This document shows, piece by piece, positions 1-6,278 of a DNA stretch of 7,891 bases. The stretch is from Bacteroidales bacterium. Its GTDB lineage: Bacteria > Bacteroidota > Bacteroidia > Bacteroidales > B18-G4. The position numbers were made by a program, and so were the translations under genes. The first letter of the stretch is position 1, and each line of letters begins with the position of its first letter. The notes under the pieces are model-generated. The model had not been told where the DNA came from. It made no database searches and was given only the letters and a program-made list of their open reading frames with translations. Location of the stretch: the NCBI GenBank assembly GCA_023145125.1, contig JAGLEK010000548.1, positions 1 to 7,891 on the forward strand. Reading direction: 5' to 3'.

Positions 1-621
1 AATGTAAGGATTAATTTCAAAGGTATATGCCGCTTCGCAGTCAACAGAGTCAGGAATGATAATGGTCTGACAAATAGAATCTATGCAGTAATATAATGAA
101 TCGCTATGCTGGATGGTCAGGCATACCTCATAACTTCCCGACTCCTCGTAAGGGTGAACAGGATTTTGTTCCGAAGAGCTTGTCCCGTCGCCAAAATCCC
201 AATGCCAGCTATCAGGGTAACCCAGTGATATATCAGCAAACTGCACATAGATGGGCGTTGTGGGCACATAAGTAAATTCATAGTCGGCATGGCAATCAGG
301 GACTACCTCCACTGTGTCACAATAAGTATCGATGGAACCGAGCCCGTCACTAACAGTCAGGCAAACGATATAGACCCCGAAGTTAGCAAATTCATGCATG
401 GGGTGGTATAACTCGGAGGTAGTGCCATCGCCGAAATCCCACATCCAGGTGTTGAAGGTACCGGTAGATTCATTCTGGAACTGTATGCTTGTATTTGTGC
501 CTGCAACAGGCTCCCAGGTGAAAAAGCTGACGCAATCAAGCATGCCCGTATCATTATTCCCTGACAGGAACCCTAAACTAAAGAAGAGCGATAGAAGTGT
601 TATATGGATCTTTTTATTCAT
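1..621 (-). CDS. Secreted PKD-domain protein, partial (C-terminus beyond window)
   Basis: An open frame of 207 codons runs from ATG at 621 to the window edge without a stop, so only the N-terminal part is seen. Residues 1-21 look like a signal peptide (MNKK, then a hydrophobic LLSLFFSLGFL stretch). Two PKD-type beta-sandwich repeats follow, at about 32-108 and 110-190. Each carries the typical W.WDFGDGT core (residues 59-67 and 139-147), then a P.H.(F/Y) segment and a (Y/V)xVCLT(V/I) strand. A third repeat seems to begin at about 194 (CEAAYTFEINP). Cys residues recur at matching places in each repeat. PKD repeats are common in extracellular adhesins and enzymes of Bacteroidota, often exported by T9SS; a sorting domain would lie outside the window. 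The start is 15 nt after the stop of the upstream barrel gene, so it is probably the third gene of that operon. Specific function unknown. Confidence 0.88.
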   Translation of the reverse strand, partial: MNKKIHITLLSLFFSLGFLSGNNDTGMLDCVSFFTWEPVAGTNTSIQFQNESTGTFNTWMWDFGDGTTSELYHPMHEFANFGVYIVCLTVSDGLGSIDTYCDTVEVVPDCHADYEFTYVPTTPIYVQFADISLGYPDSWHWDFGDGTSSSEQNPVHPYEESGSYEVCLTIQHSDSLYYCIDSICQTIIIPDSVDCEAAYTFEINPYI

Positions 622-636
622 CTTGTTATCGTTTCA

Positions 637-1944
637 TTAGAAATGCAAATATAACCCCCACCTGATCCCGAAAGAATATGGCGAACGGGCCGGAAATTCA
701 GAAGCCGGAGAGTAAGCTGATTTTATATATTGCCTGTAAAATGGTTCAAGCGTAAACCGTAAGTTGTTGTTGATGTGATAGTTCATCCCGATGCCGGCAG
801 TATACTGCCAGGTGGTTGTCAATCGATCGGGATATTGCCTTATTACCACTATCTGCTCTGCATCACTGCCCTGGTATGGCACTCCCGGTACATCTTTATA
901 TACCTGCAGGGAGAATAGTACCCCGGCTTTGAGGTCGAGCGAAAAGCGGTTTCCTTCAAAGACCCGGTACCCTACTCTCAGAGGTATCTGCAGGTAAACG
1001 AATTTATTGGTATTTTCTTTGATCCTGAAATGATCGATGCTGTCATAGAGGTTCTTTAAACTGGTTTCAAAGATCACCGAATCAGGATTTCCGGGGGCAG
1101 TATTGAAAGAAGTAACACCAACATAAAATCCCACACTGTCGTAGCTTGAATAATTGACCTGATATTTGGCACTTTCGCTGGTGTAGTTAACACCGATACC
1201 GCTTTCAAGGATAAACCTTGATTTTTCATATGCCGCGACAAATTCCAGTGAAAAGTCATTTCGGTTTTGCCCCTCCGGATATATATTCACTGCCGGGCTG
1301 AGAGCTACCCCGAATAGCACATCGGCCTTTTTCACGTAGCTGTCTTTGATGTTAAGGTCGAAGATGGGCTCAGGAGATTCTCTTAATTGAGAAGCATTAA
1401 TTTCCTGAGTTGAAGTTACTTTGATCGTAGCGGATCTTTGTTCCGCCCGGTCGAGAGAAGAGTAAGAAGAATATCCGTAAGCAATGTCTCCGTGCCCGGG
1501 TTCCGGATCATAAACGGGATCAGTAAAAATAGCTCTGCTATCTTCTGCAGGGGGAGGAGTTTCCTGATCAATGGATGATCCCAGGGAAGAATTTGTATTT
1601 GATGAAGTAATTGCCGGATCGTTAGCAGCTACTTCTGTATCTGTGTTAGTAATTAAAAGAATATCGGCGACTTCTGCCTGTTCAATTACATGAGGGATTT
1701 TTTCAGTTTGAAGTTCGTCGGATTTTGCATACTCTTCGGGGCTCTGATAGAGAAACCCGTGCATTAGAAATATAAAAGCACCAATCACGATCCCTGAGAT
1801 AAGGAACATAGAGGTCCCTCTTCCTCCCGGGGAAGGAATATGAGTGGCAAGCGATTCCCAGGTCCCGGCCGGGGGTTCGATCCTATACCCGGCGAGGGAT
1901 TCTCCAAAGAGCTTGTCAATACTATGTTTTCGTTCTTTTTTCAT
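637..1944 (-). CDS. Putative dual-membrane-spanning anti-sigma factor with C-terminal outer-membrane beta-barrel (cassette B)
   Basis: A 435-residue protein in four parts. Residues 1-45 are a cytoplasmic head with DKLF (10-13) and PPAGTW (24-29). Residues 46-66 are one hydrophobic helix. Residues 67-208 are a polar, Ser/Pro/Glu-rich linker. Residues about 209-435 alternate like beta-strands and end in LYLHF; a terminal Phe is the usual outer-membrane insertion signal. A cleavable signal peptide is unlikely because 45 residues precede the helix and no clear cleavage site follows it. The ATG overlaps the stop of the sigma gene by 4 nt (ATGA), indicating translational coupling, the usual layout for a sigma factor and its antagonist. 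The barrel resembles the generic 'outer membrane beta-barrel/PorT-like' families, under which such proteins are often annotated as porins. The anti-sigma role is inferred from context, topology and recalled similarity to Dma proteins of Bacteroides. It is homologous to the gene at 4288-5601. Confidence 0.85.
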   Translation of the reverse strand: MKKERKHSIDKLFGESLAGYRIEPPAGTWESLATHIPSPGGRGTSMFLISGIVIGAFIFLMHGFLYQSPEEYAKSDELQTEKIPHVIEQAEVADILLITNTDTEVAANDPAITSSNTNSSLGSSIDQETPPPAEDSRAIFTDPVYDPEPGHGDIAYGYSSYSSLDRAEQRSATIKVTSTQEINASQLRESPEPIFDLNIKDSYVKKADVLFGVALSPAVNIYPEGQNRNDFSLEFVAAYEKSRFILESGIGVNYTSESAKYQVNYSSYDSVGFYVGVTSFNTAPGNPDSVIFETSLKNLYDSIDHFRIKENTNKFVYLQIPLRVGYRVFEGNRFSLDLKAGVLFSLQVYKDVPGVPYQGSDAEQIVVIRQYPDRLTTTWQYTAGIGMNYHINNNLRFTLEPFYRQYIKSAYSPASEFPARSPYSFGIRWGLYLHF

Positions 1945-2507
1945 TTCGAACGGATATTGGGTTGCAGTTTATAGGTCTGTTGCAGTTTTTTTTGTAGCCG
2001 GCGCCTTGCCTTGGCCAGTTGTGATTTTGATGTGTTCACCGAAATGCCGAGCTCATGTGCGATCTCCTTGTGCGAAAAGTCTTCAAAAACAAACATGTTA
2101 AAGACAAATCGATATCCATCGGGCAGATCCTGTATCAGGCTCAGCAACTCAGACCTTGGAGGAGCATTGCTATAAACCCCTTCATCCTCATCTCCGCTTG
2201 TCAAATCTCCTATCTCTTCCACATCCGACTGGAAATAGTGCTTCAGGTTTGCATGATAATGGCTCAGTGAAGTATTGATCATGATACGCTTGATCCAGCC
2301 TTCGAAAGAGCCCTCTCCCCTAAACTTGCATACATTGGCGAAAACTTTAATAAAGCCTTCGTGAAGCACATCTTCAGCCTCTTCTTTCCGTTTGCAGTAG
2401 CGCATACAAATACCAAGCATAGTTGGTGCATACTTCTTATACAACAAACCGAAAGCCTGTCTTTCCCCTGATCTGCAGCCTTCTAATATTTCCTGGTCTG
2501 GAATCAT
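1941..2507 (-). CDS. ECF-type RNA polymerase sigma factor (cassette B)
   Basis: A 188-residue sigma-70 family protein with only regions 2 and 4, the size and plan of ECF sigma factors. Region 2 is at about 18-85: LLYKKYAP, the EAEDVLHEGFIKVF core contacting RNA polymerase (43-56), and EGWIKRIMIN (69-78) for the -10 element. Region 4 is at about 119-175: LPDGYRFVFN, HKEIAHELGIS (helix-turn-helix) and NTSKSQLAKARRRLQ. The linker between them (about 95-118) is strikingly acidic. ATG at 2507 is preferred over an in-frame TTG at 2519 because it aligns gap-free with the start of the paralogue at 5594-6133 over the first 80 residues, with about 41 identities counted by eye. It overlaps the putative anti-sigma gene by 4 nt. 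It probably directs its own operon, as most ECF factors do, but target promoters cannot be read here. Confidence 0.93.
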   Translation of the reverse strand: MIPDQEILEGCRSGERQAFGLLYKKYAPTMLGICMRYCKRKEEAEDVLHEGFIKVFANVCKFRGEGSFEGWIKRIMINTSLSHYHANLKHYFQSDVEEIGDLTSGDEDEGVYSNAPPRSELLSLIQDLPDGYRFVFNMFVFEDFSHKEIAHELGISVNTSKSQLAKARRRLQKKLQQTYKLQPNIRSK

Positions 2508-2574
2508 CAAAAAACCCAACTGTTTTTAAGACTGTTTGCCATGATAAAGGTTGCCTGCCGGAATTGTTTACTTT

Positions 2575-2588
2575 CCTGTATGTACAGG
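2575..2588. repeat. 14-bp palindrome upstream of sigma gene (possible operator or promoter element)
   Basis: Perfect 6-bp arms CCTGTA / TACAGG separated by TG. It sits 68-81 nt upstream of the sigma ATG at 2507, inside the only stretch (2508-2611) that can hold the promoter of this operon once the terminator is excluded. No convincing Bacteroidota -33/-7 pair (TTTG / TAnnTTTG) could be placed around it. A regulator-binding site is a guess; the symmetry itself is directly visible. Confidence 0.45.
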
Positions 2589-2611
2589 CTTCCCAAAATT
2601 ACTAATAATAA

Positions 2612-2647
2612 AAAAGGCATCCCGAGAAATACTGCGGGATGCCTTTT
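2612..2647 (-). terminator. Strong rho-independent terminator, probably bidirectional
   Basis: A perfect 13-bp stem pairs 2612-2624 (AAAAGGCATCCCG) with 2635-2647 (CGGGATGCCTTTT) around a 10-nt loop. Read on the minus strand it lies 18 nt past the stop of the T9SS protein gene and is followed by a T-rich tract (TTTTT then ATTATT), so it should end the upstream operon. The A/T flanks also let it act in the other direction. It separates the two sigma cassettes, which implies the downstream cassette has its own promoter. Confidence 0.9.
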
Positions 2648-2665
2648 CTCATGAGAGTACAGCCT

Positions 2666-4288
2666 CTAATTAACTTTTATAAAAGACTTAATATGTTTCT
2701 CATTTCCAAACAACACCATCACTTTGTACATGCCGGAAGAAAGATTTGCGGTATTCAATTGTACAAAGCTTTCACCAGTATTGTAATGGCTATTGCTCTT
2801 ATCAACTACCTGTCCGCTCTGATTAAGGATAAATATCTGAACATTTCCGGCTTCAAGCAGGTTAAACTTAAAGTTGACATAATTACGGGCCGGGTTGGGA
2901 TATGGGTCGCCCAGTCCTGTAAGTTTATTATTCAGCTCATCTCCAATGCCGTAATATATATCCTCATCGTAAACGATAATATTAATATCCTCAATTGCCG
3001 GATGGCCTTCTGTCAGTGTAATAGTTGTAGGGTAAGTGTACTTGCCCGGGACTTCAGCCATAACCTTATAGGTTCCGTATGCCAGGGCGGAGAACTCAAA
3101 AATGCCATTTTTATCGGATTTAATATAAGTGAGGCAATTATCATTTTGGTTAAATAAAATGATCTCGATATCCTCCATAAGGGTATTTTTCCCGTCCAGG
3201 GTAACCACACCGTCGATAATGCCGGCACCGGCACTGTAGGTGAAGTTAGGTGCCATCGTAATGTCATAATTCCATGCAGTAGAATTCAGTTTGATGGTCT
3301 CGGCTTTTGTCCAGAGGAGAGCATTCCCAAAATATGTGGGGAGATAATCTCCGGCATGGACCGAACTGGCGGAAGGAAAAGTCTTAACCTTATAGTCCCC
3401 TTCAATCAATTGGTAAAAGATATAACATCCAAGAGTGTCAAATTCTGTTGTGTCGATCGGGATGAATTCATCTTCTTCGATCTTATAAAGGAAGGCAGTT
3501 CCTATGTCCACCGGGAAATAACCGGCAAATGCTTGCCCGCCAAAATTATAGTATTCCTTCATCCCGACTTTAATCTTTTTGGTTATCATGCTGAGTACGA
3601 TTTCACAACTCAGGTTCTCGGTAGAAACTGTAAGGGATACGTCATATACTCCGGGCCCTTCATATACATGGTTCGGGTTTTGTTCCATGGAGCTGCCCCC
3701 GTCACCAAATGTCCAGTGCCAGTAAACGATTCCTGCTCCGGTCGACTCATCAAAAAAGTTATAGCTGAGGCCGTTAAAATTAATAGTATCCTTTAAAGGA
3801 GTGAAATTTGCCTGGAAATCGCTCACCAGGCCGGGGTCAAATACTTCTAATACCATATTTGCATGGTAGGTTGACTCCCATTGAAACCTGTAAAACTCTT
3901 CTTTCTCGTATTTGATGCCATTTACATCATATGCATAAATAAGCAATGAGCCTTTTTCTGAGCCTGTGCTGATAGTATCGTAGAAAAATCCTTGTATATC
4001 TGTGTATTTGATATGATAATAGCTCATCCCCCCGCCGGATGTGGTATTTATCTGTATAAACACTTCCTGGCCTGCAATAGGTCCCCCGTTTTCAGTATTG
4101 ACGATCTGCCCGGAGAGGTATAAATTGTTCTCATTATTCTGGGTTTGGGCAAAAGTTGTAGTTATCGATATGATAAACAGCATTATCAGGGGCAATAGCA
4201 TCCGCTTGAGCAGCAATTTTCGCCGGCATCGGGTTTGCCTGTAATGCAATCGTAGGCGGGGGTAATAATGTCGCATAGCCAGGTTCAT
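2666..4288 (-). CDS. Secreted PKD-domain protein with T9SS type A C-terminal sorting domain (cassette A)
   Basis: A 540-residue exported protein. A hydrophobic signal segment (about 31-47, ending TTTFA before QTQ) is followed by a carboxypeptidase-regulatory-like beta-sandwich at about 55-148 and a PKD domain at about 157-242 with the core YWHWTFGDGG and NPNHVYEGPGVYDVSLTVS. A second carboxypeptidase-regulatory-like domain lies at about 355-440 (GVVTLDG...SDKNGIFEFSALAYGTYKV). The C-terminal 78 residues are a T9SS sorting domain: DPYPNPARNYVNFKF, QIFILNQSGQVV, LSSGMYKV and a final KSFIKVN. Such proteins cross the outer membrane by T9SS and are cleaved and attached to the surface or released. 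The ATG shares one base with the upstream stop (TAATG), suggesting coupling. That start gives an unusually long Arg-rich n-region of about 29 residues; later starts are an in-frame TTG at codon 25 or ATG at codon 30. No catalytic domain is visible; a binding or structural role is likely. Confidence 0.92.
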   Translation of the reverse strand: MNLAMRHYYPRLRLHYRQTRCRRKLLLKRMLLPLIMLFIISITTTFAQTQNNENNLYLSGQIVNTENGGPIAGQEVFIQINTTSGGGMSYYHIKYTDIQGFFYDTISTGSEKGSLLIYAYDVNGIKYEKEEFYRFQWESTYHANMVLEVFDPGLVSDFQANFTPLKDTINFNGLSYNFFDESTGAGIVYWHWTFGDGGSSMEQNPNHVYEGPGVYDVSLTVSTENLSCEIVLSMITKKIKVGMKEYYNFGGQAFAGYFPVDIGTAFLYKIEEDEFIPIDTTEFDTLGCYIFYQLIEGDYKVKTFPSASSVHAGDYLPTYFGNALLWTKAETIKLNSTAWNYDITMAPNFTYSAGAGIIDGVVTLDGKNTLMEDIEIILFNQNDNCLTYIKSDKNGIFEFSALAYGTYKVMAEVPGKYTYPTTITLTEGHPAIEDINIIVYDEDIYYGIGDELNNKLTGLGDPYPNPARNYVNFKFNLLEAGNVQIFILNQSGQVVDKSNSHYNTGESFVQLNTANLSSGMYKVMVLFGNEKHIKSFIKVN

Positions 4289-5601
4289 TAAAAGTTAAAT
4301 AATAGTCCGGTCCTCAGTCCAAAGGAATAAGGATGACGGGTAGTTATATACTTGCGTTCGTATTGTGAGTTCAAATAATATTTGAATGTAGGTTCGATGG
4401 CAATTCCGACTTTCCGTGACAGCTGATATGTTAATCCTGCACTAAAAGCCAGTTGCCAGCTTGCATTTACGCGTGTCGGCATTTTCTGATCGATATTGAC
4501 GATCCTGTCATTGCCGGCATCCGGTTTTGGAATATTTTCGTTCACCAGGATAGATAAAATAGGCCCACCCTTAATAAACCATCCAAAACGATTTACCTCT
4601 TTATGGAAACCAATATATACCGGGACCTGCAGATAGGTGTAACGGTTTTTGGTTTGCTCGATCCTGTATTTATCGATAGAATCATAAACACTAACAATGT
4701 TTGTATGATAGACAGGAACTATTGTTCCTCCTTCTGTGGTGTCGAAAGTTACATTGTACACATCGTCGTAAGTTCCCAGGAATTTCTCATAGTCGATGGC
4801 ATACTTCCCGTCGTCGGAAGAGAAAGACAGGCCGAGGCCGGATTCGATGAAGAATTCGTTTTTCAGCCACTTCCCTGTGACCTCAAAAGTATAACTGCGT
4901 TGGTTCGGGATAGAGTCTTCGGGATAAAGTACCACTTCAGGTGTAAAAAAGACGCCCAGTTGCCATGATGCTCTGCGGTTATACTGACGCTCCCCGTCGT
5001 TAACACCGGCATATTTCGGGTTGAGCCTGCTGTCGCGTACCTGTATGTTTTGCGAATTAATGGCCAGCATAGATGTATGCAGGGAGTAAGATCGCCTTGA
5101 TCTGAGCCTGGCCAGCCGCGTTTCTTCAGAAAATGCACTGCCAAAGGTTTCTTCAACGTAATAATCGTGCAGGCTGTTATGGGGTACATTTTCAGCTTGA
5201 ACGGCGGATTCTGTTTTTTCAGGCTTGCTCATTATACCTGAGGATCCGGGTATAGGTTTTGCTTCCGGTGCATGCCTTTGTTTGTTTTCGATTATTGCAA
5301 CAGGATCGGGCATTTCAGGGCTTGCAGGTGGAACATATTCAATGAGCATGGCTGTTTGGCCATCAACTGTAATATTGTTAAGGGTGGCGCTGGGAGAATC
5401 TTTGATAATGCTGAATCCAAGCAGGCCGGAGATCAACACCAGGGCAGCCAGAACAGCAAGGTTGACCGGATTTATACCGCCACCACCCTTGCCATGAAGT
5501 TCAGCATGGACATTTTCCCATACCGAGGCAGGTGGTTTCGCTTCAAAACCGGAAAACTTGTTTTGAAAAAGCTTATCCAGATATTTGTTTTCTTCAGTCA
5601 C
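4288..5601 (-). CDS. Putative dual-membrane-spanning anti-sigma factor with C-terminal outer-membrane beta-barrel (cassette A)
   Basis: A 437-residue paralogue of the protein at 637-1944 with the same plan. It has a cytoplasmic head 1-44 with DKLF (9-12) and PPASVW (23-28), a membrane helix at about 45-66, a Pro/Glu-rich linker at about 67-211, and a barrel at about 212-437 ending in TGLLFNF. Closely matching segments include YDSID...RI...YLQ(I/V)P (306-327 here) and RHPYSFGLRTGL near the end. The start is GTG at 5601, overlapping the sigma gene by 8 nt. It is supported by the DKLF motif falling at nearly the same residue as in the paralogue and by the lack of a nearby ATG. AAAAGG lies immediately upstream of it. 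By topology and operon position it should hold the sigma factor at the inner membrane while its barrel sits in the outer membrane. This is inference, by analogy to Bacteroides Dma proteins. An automated pipeline would probably call it a porin-family protein. Confidence 0.85.
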   Translation of the reverse strand: MTEENKYLDKLFQNKFSGFEAKPPASVWENVHAELHGKGGGGINPVNLAVLAALVLISGLLGFSIIKDSPSATLNNITVDGQTAMLIEYVPPASPEMPDPVAIIENKQRHAPEAKPIPGSSGIMSKPEKTESAVQAENVPHNSLHDYYVEETFGSAFSEETRLARLRSRRSYSLHTSMLAINSQNIQVRDSRLNPKYAGVNDGERQYNRRASWQLGVFFTPEVVLYPEDSIPNQRSYTFEVTGKWLKNEFFIESGLGLSFSSDDGKYAIDYEKFLGTYDDVYNVTFDTTEGGTIVPVYHTNIVSVYDSIDKYRIEQTKNRYTYLQVPVYIGFHKEVNRFGWFIKGGPILSILVNENIPKPDAGNDRIVNIDQKMPTRVNASWQLAFSAGLTYQLSRKVGIAIEPTFKYYLNSQYERKYITTRHPYSFGLRTGLLFNF

Positions 5602-6133
5602 CTTTTACTTTCCATTTTAGTTTTTCCTGAAGAACGCCCCTGGCCCGTGATAATTGGGACTTTGAGGTGTTTTCAGAAATATTCAGCATCTTGCCGATCT
5701 CCTTATGTGTATATCCTTCAATTACATTAAGGTTGAAAACCATGCGGTATCCATCAGGGAGTTCATGGATCAATACCAGTAACTCTTTGGCGGACAGTTT
5801 GTCAATAGCGCTTTCTTCCTCGTTGTTGATAGGCTCAGTTTGGTCAAGGCTAACATCTTTCTGGTATTTGACCTTTTTCTTATAGAAATTAATGGCCGTA
5901 TTAACCATTGTTCTGCGGATCCAGCCTTCCAGCGATCCTTCGTTCCTATAATCCTTCAAATACCTGAAAACCTTGATAAAGCCTTCCTGCAAAACATCCT
6001 CTGCTTCCATCTGGTTCTTTGCGTAACGCAGACAAATGCCGAACATTTTGGGCGCAAACTGCCTGTATAACTCCCCCTGTGATTTAGAGTCGTTATTAAG
6101 ACACCTTTCTATGAAGTCCTCATCAAAATGCAT
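5594..6133 (-). CDS. ECF-type RNA polymerase sigma factor (cassette A)
   Basis: A 179-residue sigma-70 family protein of ECF type. Region 2 is at about 20-85: ELYRQFAPKMFGICLRYA, EAEDVLQEGFIKVF (43-56) and EGWIRRTMVN (69-78). Region 4 is at about 116-172: LPDGYRMVFN, HKEIGKMLNIS (helix-turn-helix) and NTSKSQLSRARGVLQ. No region 3 or C-terminal extension is present. ATG at 6133 is chosen over an in-frame GTG at 6154. It aligns exactly with the ATG start of the paralogous sigma factor at 2507, while the seven extra codons (Leu/Cys-rich) have no counterpart. The gene opens the operon, and its 3' end overlaps the putative anti-sigma gene by 8 nt. It is likely autoregulated and released when its membrane partner is triggered; the regulon is not visible. 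Confidence 0.93.
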   Translation of the reverse strand: MHFDEDFIERCLNNDSKSQGELYRQFAPKMFGICLRYAKNQMEAEDVLQEGFIKVFRYLKDYRNEGSLEGWIRRTMVNTAINFYKKKVKYQKDVSLDQTEPINNEEESAIDKLSAKELLVLIHELPDGYRMVFNLNVIEGYTHKEIGKMLNISENTSKSQLSRARGVLQEKLKWKVKGD

Positions 6134-6190
6134 AAAACACAACAAGCACAACACTTTTAATGTTGGCTAAAATAATGTTAAAACCCTGAC

Positions 6191-6212
6191 CCTGACACAT
6201 ATAAGTGTCGGG
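6191..6212. repeat. 22-bp imperfect palindrome upstream of sigma gene (possible operator or 5' hairpin)
   Basis: Arms CCTGACAC (6191-6198) and GTGTCGGG (6205-6212) pair at 7 of 8 positions around a 6-nt AT spacer; the odd pair is T-G, which can wobble in RNA. It lies 58-79 nt upstream of the sigma ATG at 6133 and overlaps a weak -7-like TATATGTG on the minus strand. This would suit a repressor or activator site, or a hairpin in the leader RNA if transcription starts further upstream. Confidence 0.45.
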
Positions 6213-6264
6213 CAGATACAATTTATCAAAGTAAAGTTAAGGAAATATTTACTCGATAGGCATT

Positions 6265-6278
6265 AAAAACCGGTTTTT
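6265..6278. repeat. 14-bp perfect palindrome AAAAACCGGTTTTT
   Basis: A perfect dyad with no spacer, centred on CCGG and extended on the right by two more T residues (to 6280). It lies 132 nt upstream of the sigma ATG. It cannot form a good terminator because the GC centre would be the loop. It could be a protein-binding site or a chance product of A/T runs. Confidence 0.3.

Noticed and set aside
637..1944. Simple outer-membrane porin
   Set aside because: A porin would start with a cleavable signal peptide. Here 45 polar residues with a PPA..W motif precede the only helix, and the gene overlaps a sigma factor.
2508..2519. TTG start adding four codons to the cassette B sigma factor
   Set aside because: The ATG at 2507 aligns exactly with the ATG start of the paralogous sigma factor, so the extension is unnecessary.
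2639..3157. 172-codon plus-strand open frame
   Set aside because: Antisense to the T9SS sorting-domain protein, whose minus-strand frame has clear domain motifs. The plus-strand translation shows no recognisable motifs and starts inside the terminator stem.
637..5601. Classic FecR-type anti-sigma with a TonB-dependent receptor (SusC/D-like) locus
   Set aside because: No FecR domain, TonB-dependent receptor or SusD-like protein is present. The sigma partners are barrel-fused single-helix proteins instead.
5272..5730. 152-codon plus-strand open frame
   Set aside because: Lies across the sigma/anti-sigma junction on the opposite strand. Both minus-strand proteins are well supported by paralogues, so this is a shadow frame.
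6134..6154. GTG start adding seven codons to the cassette A sigma factor
   Set aside because: The extra residues are Leu/Cys-rich, have no counterpart in the paralogue, and the ATG at 6133 gives a standard ECF N-terminus.
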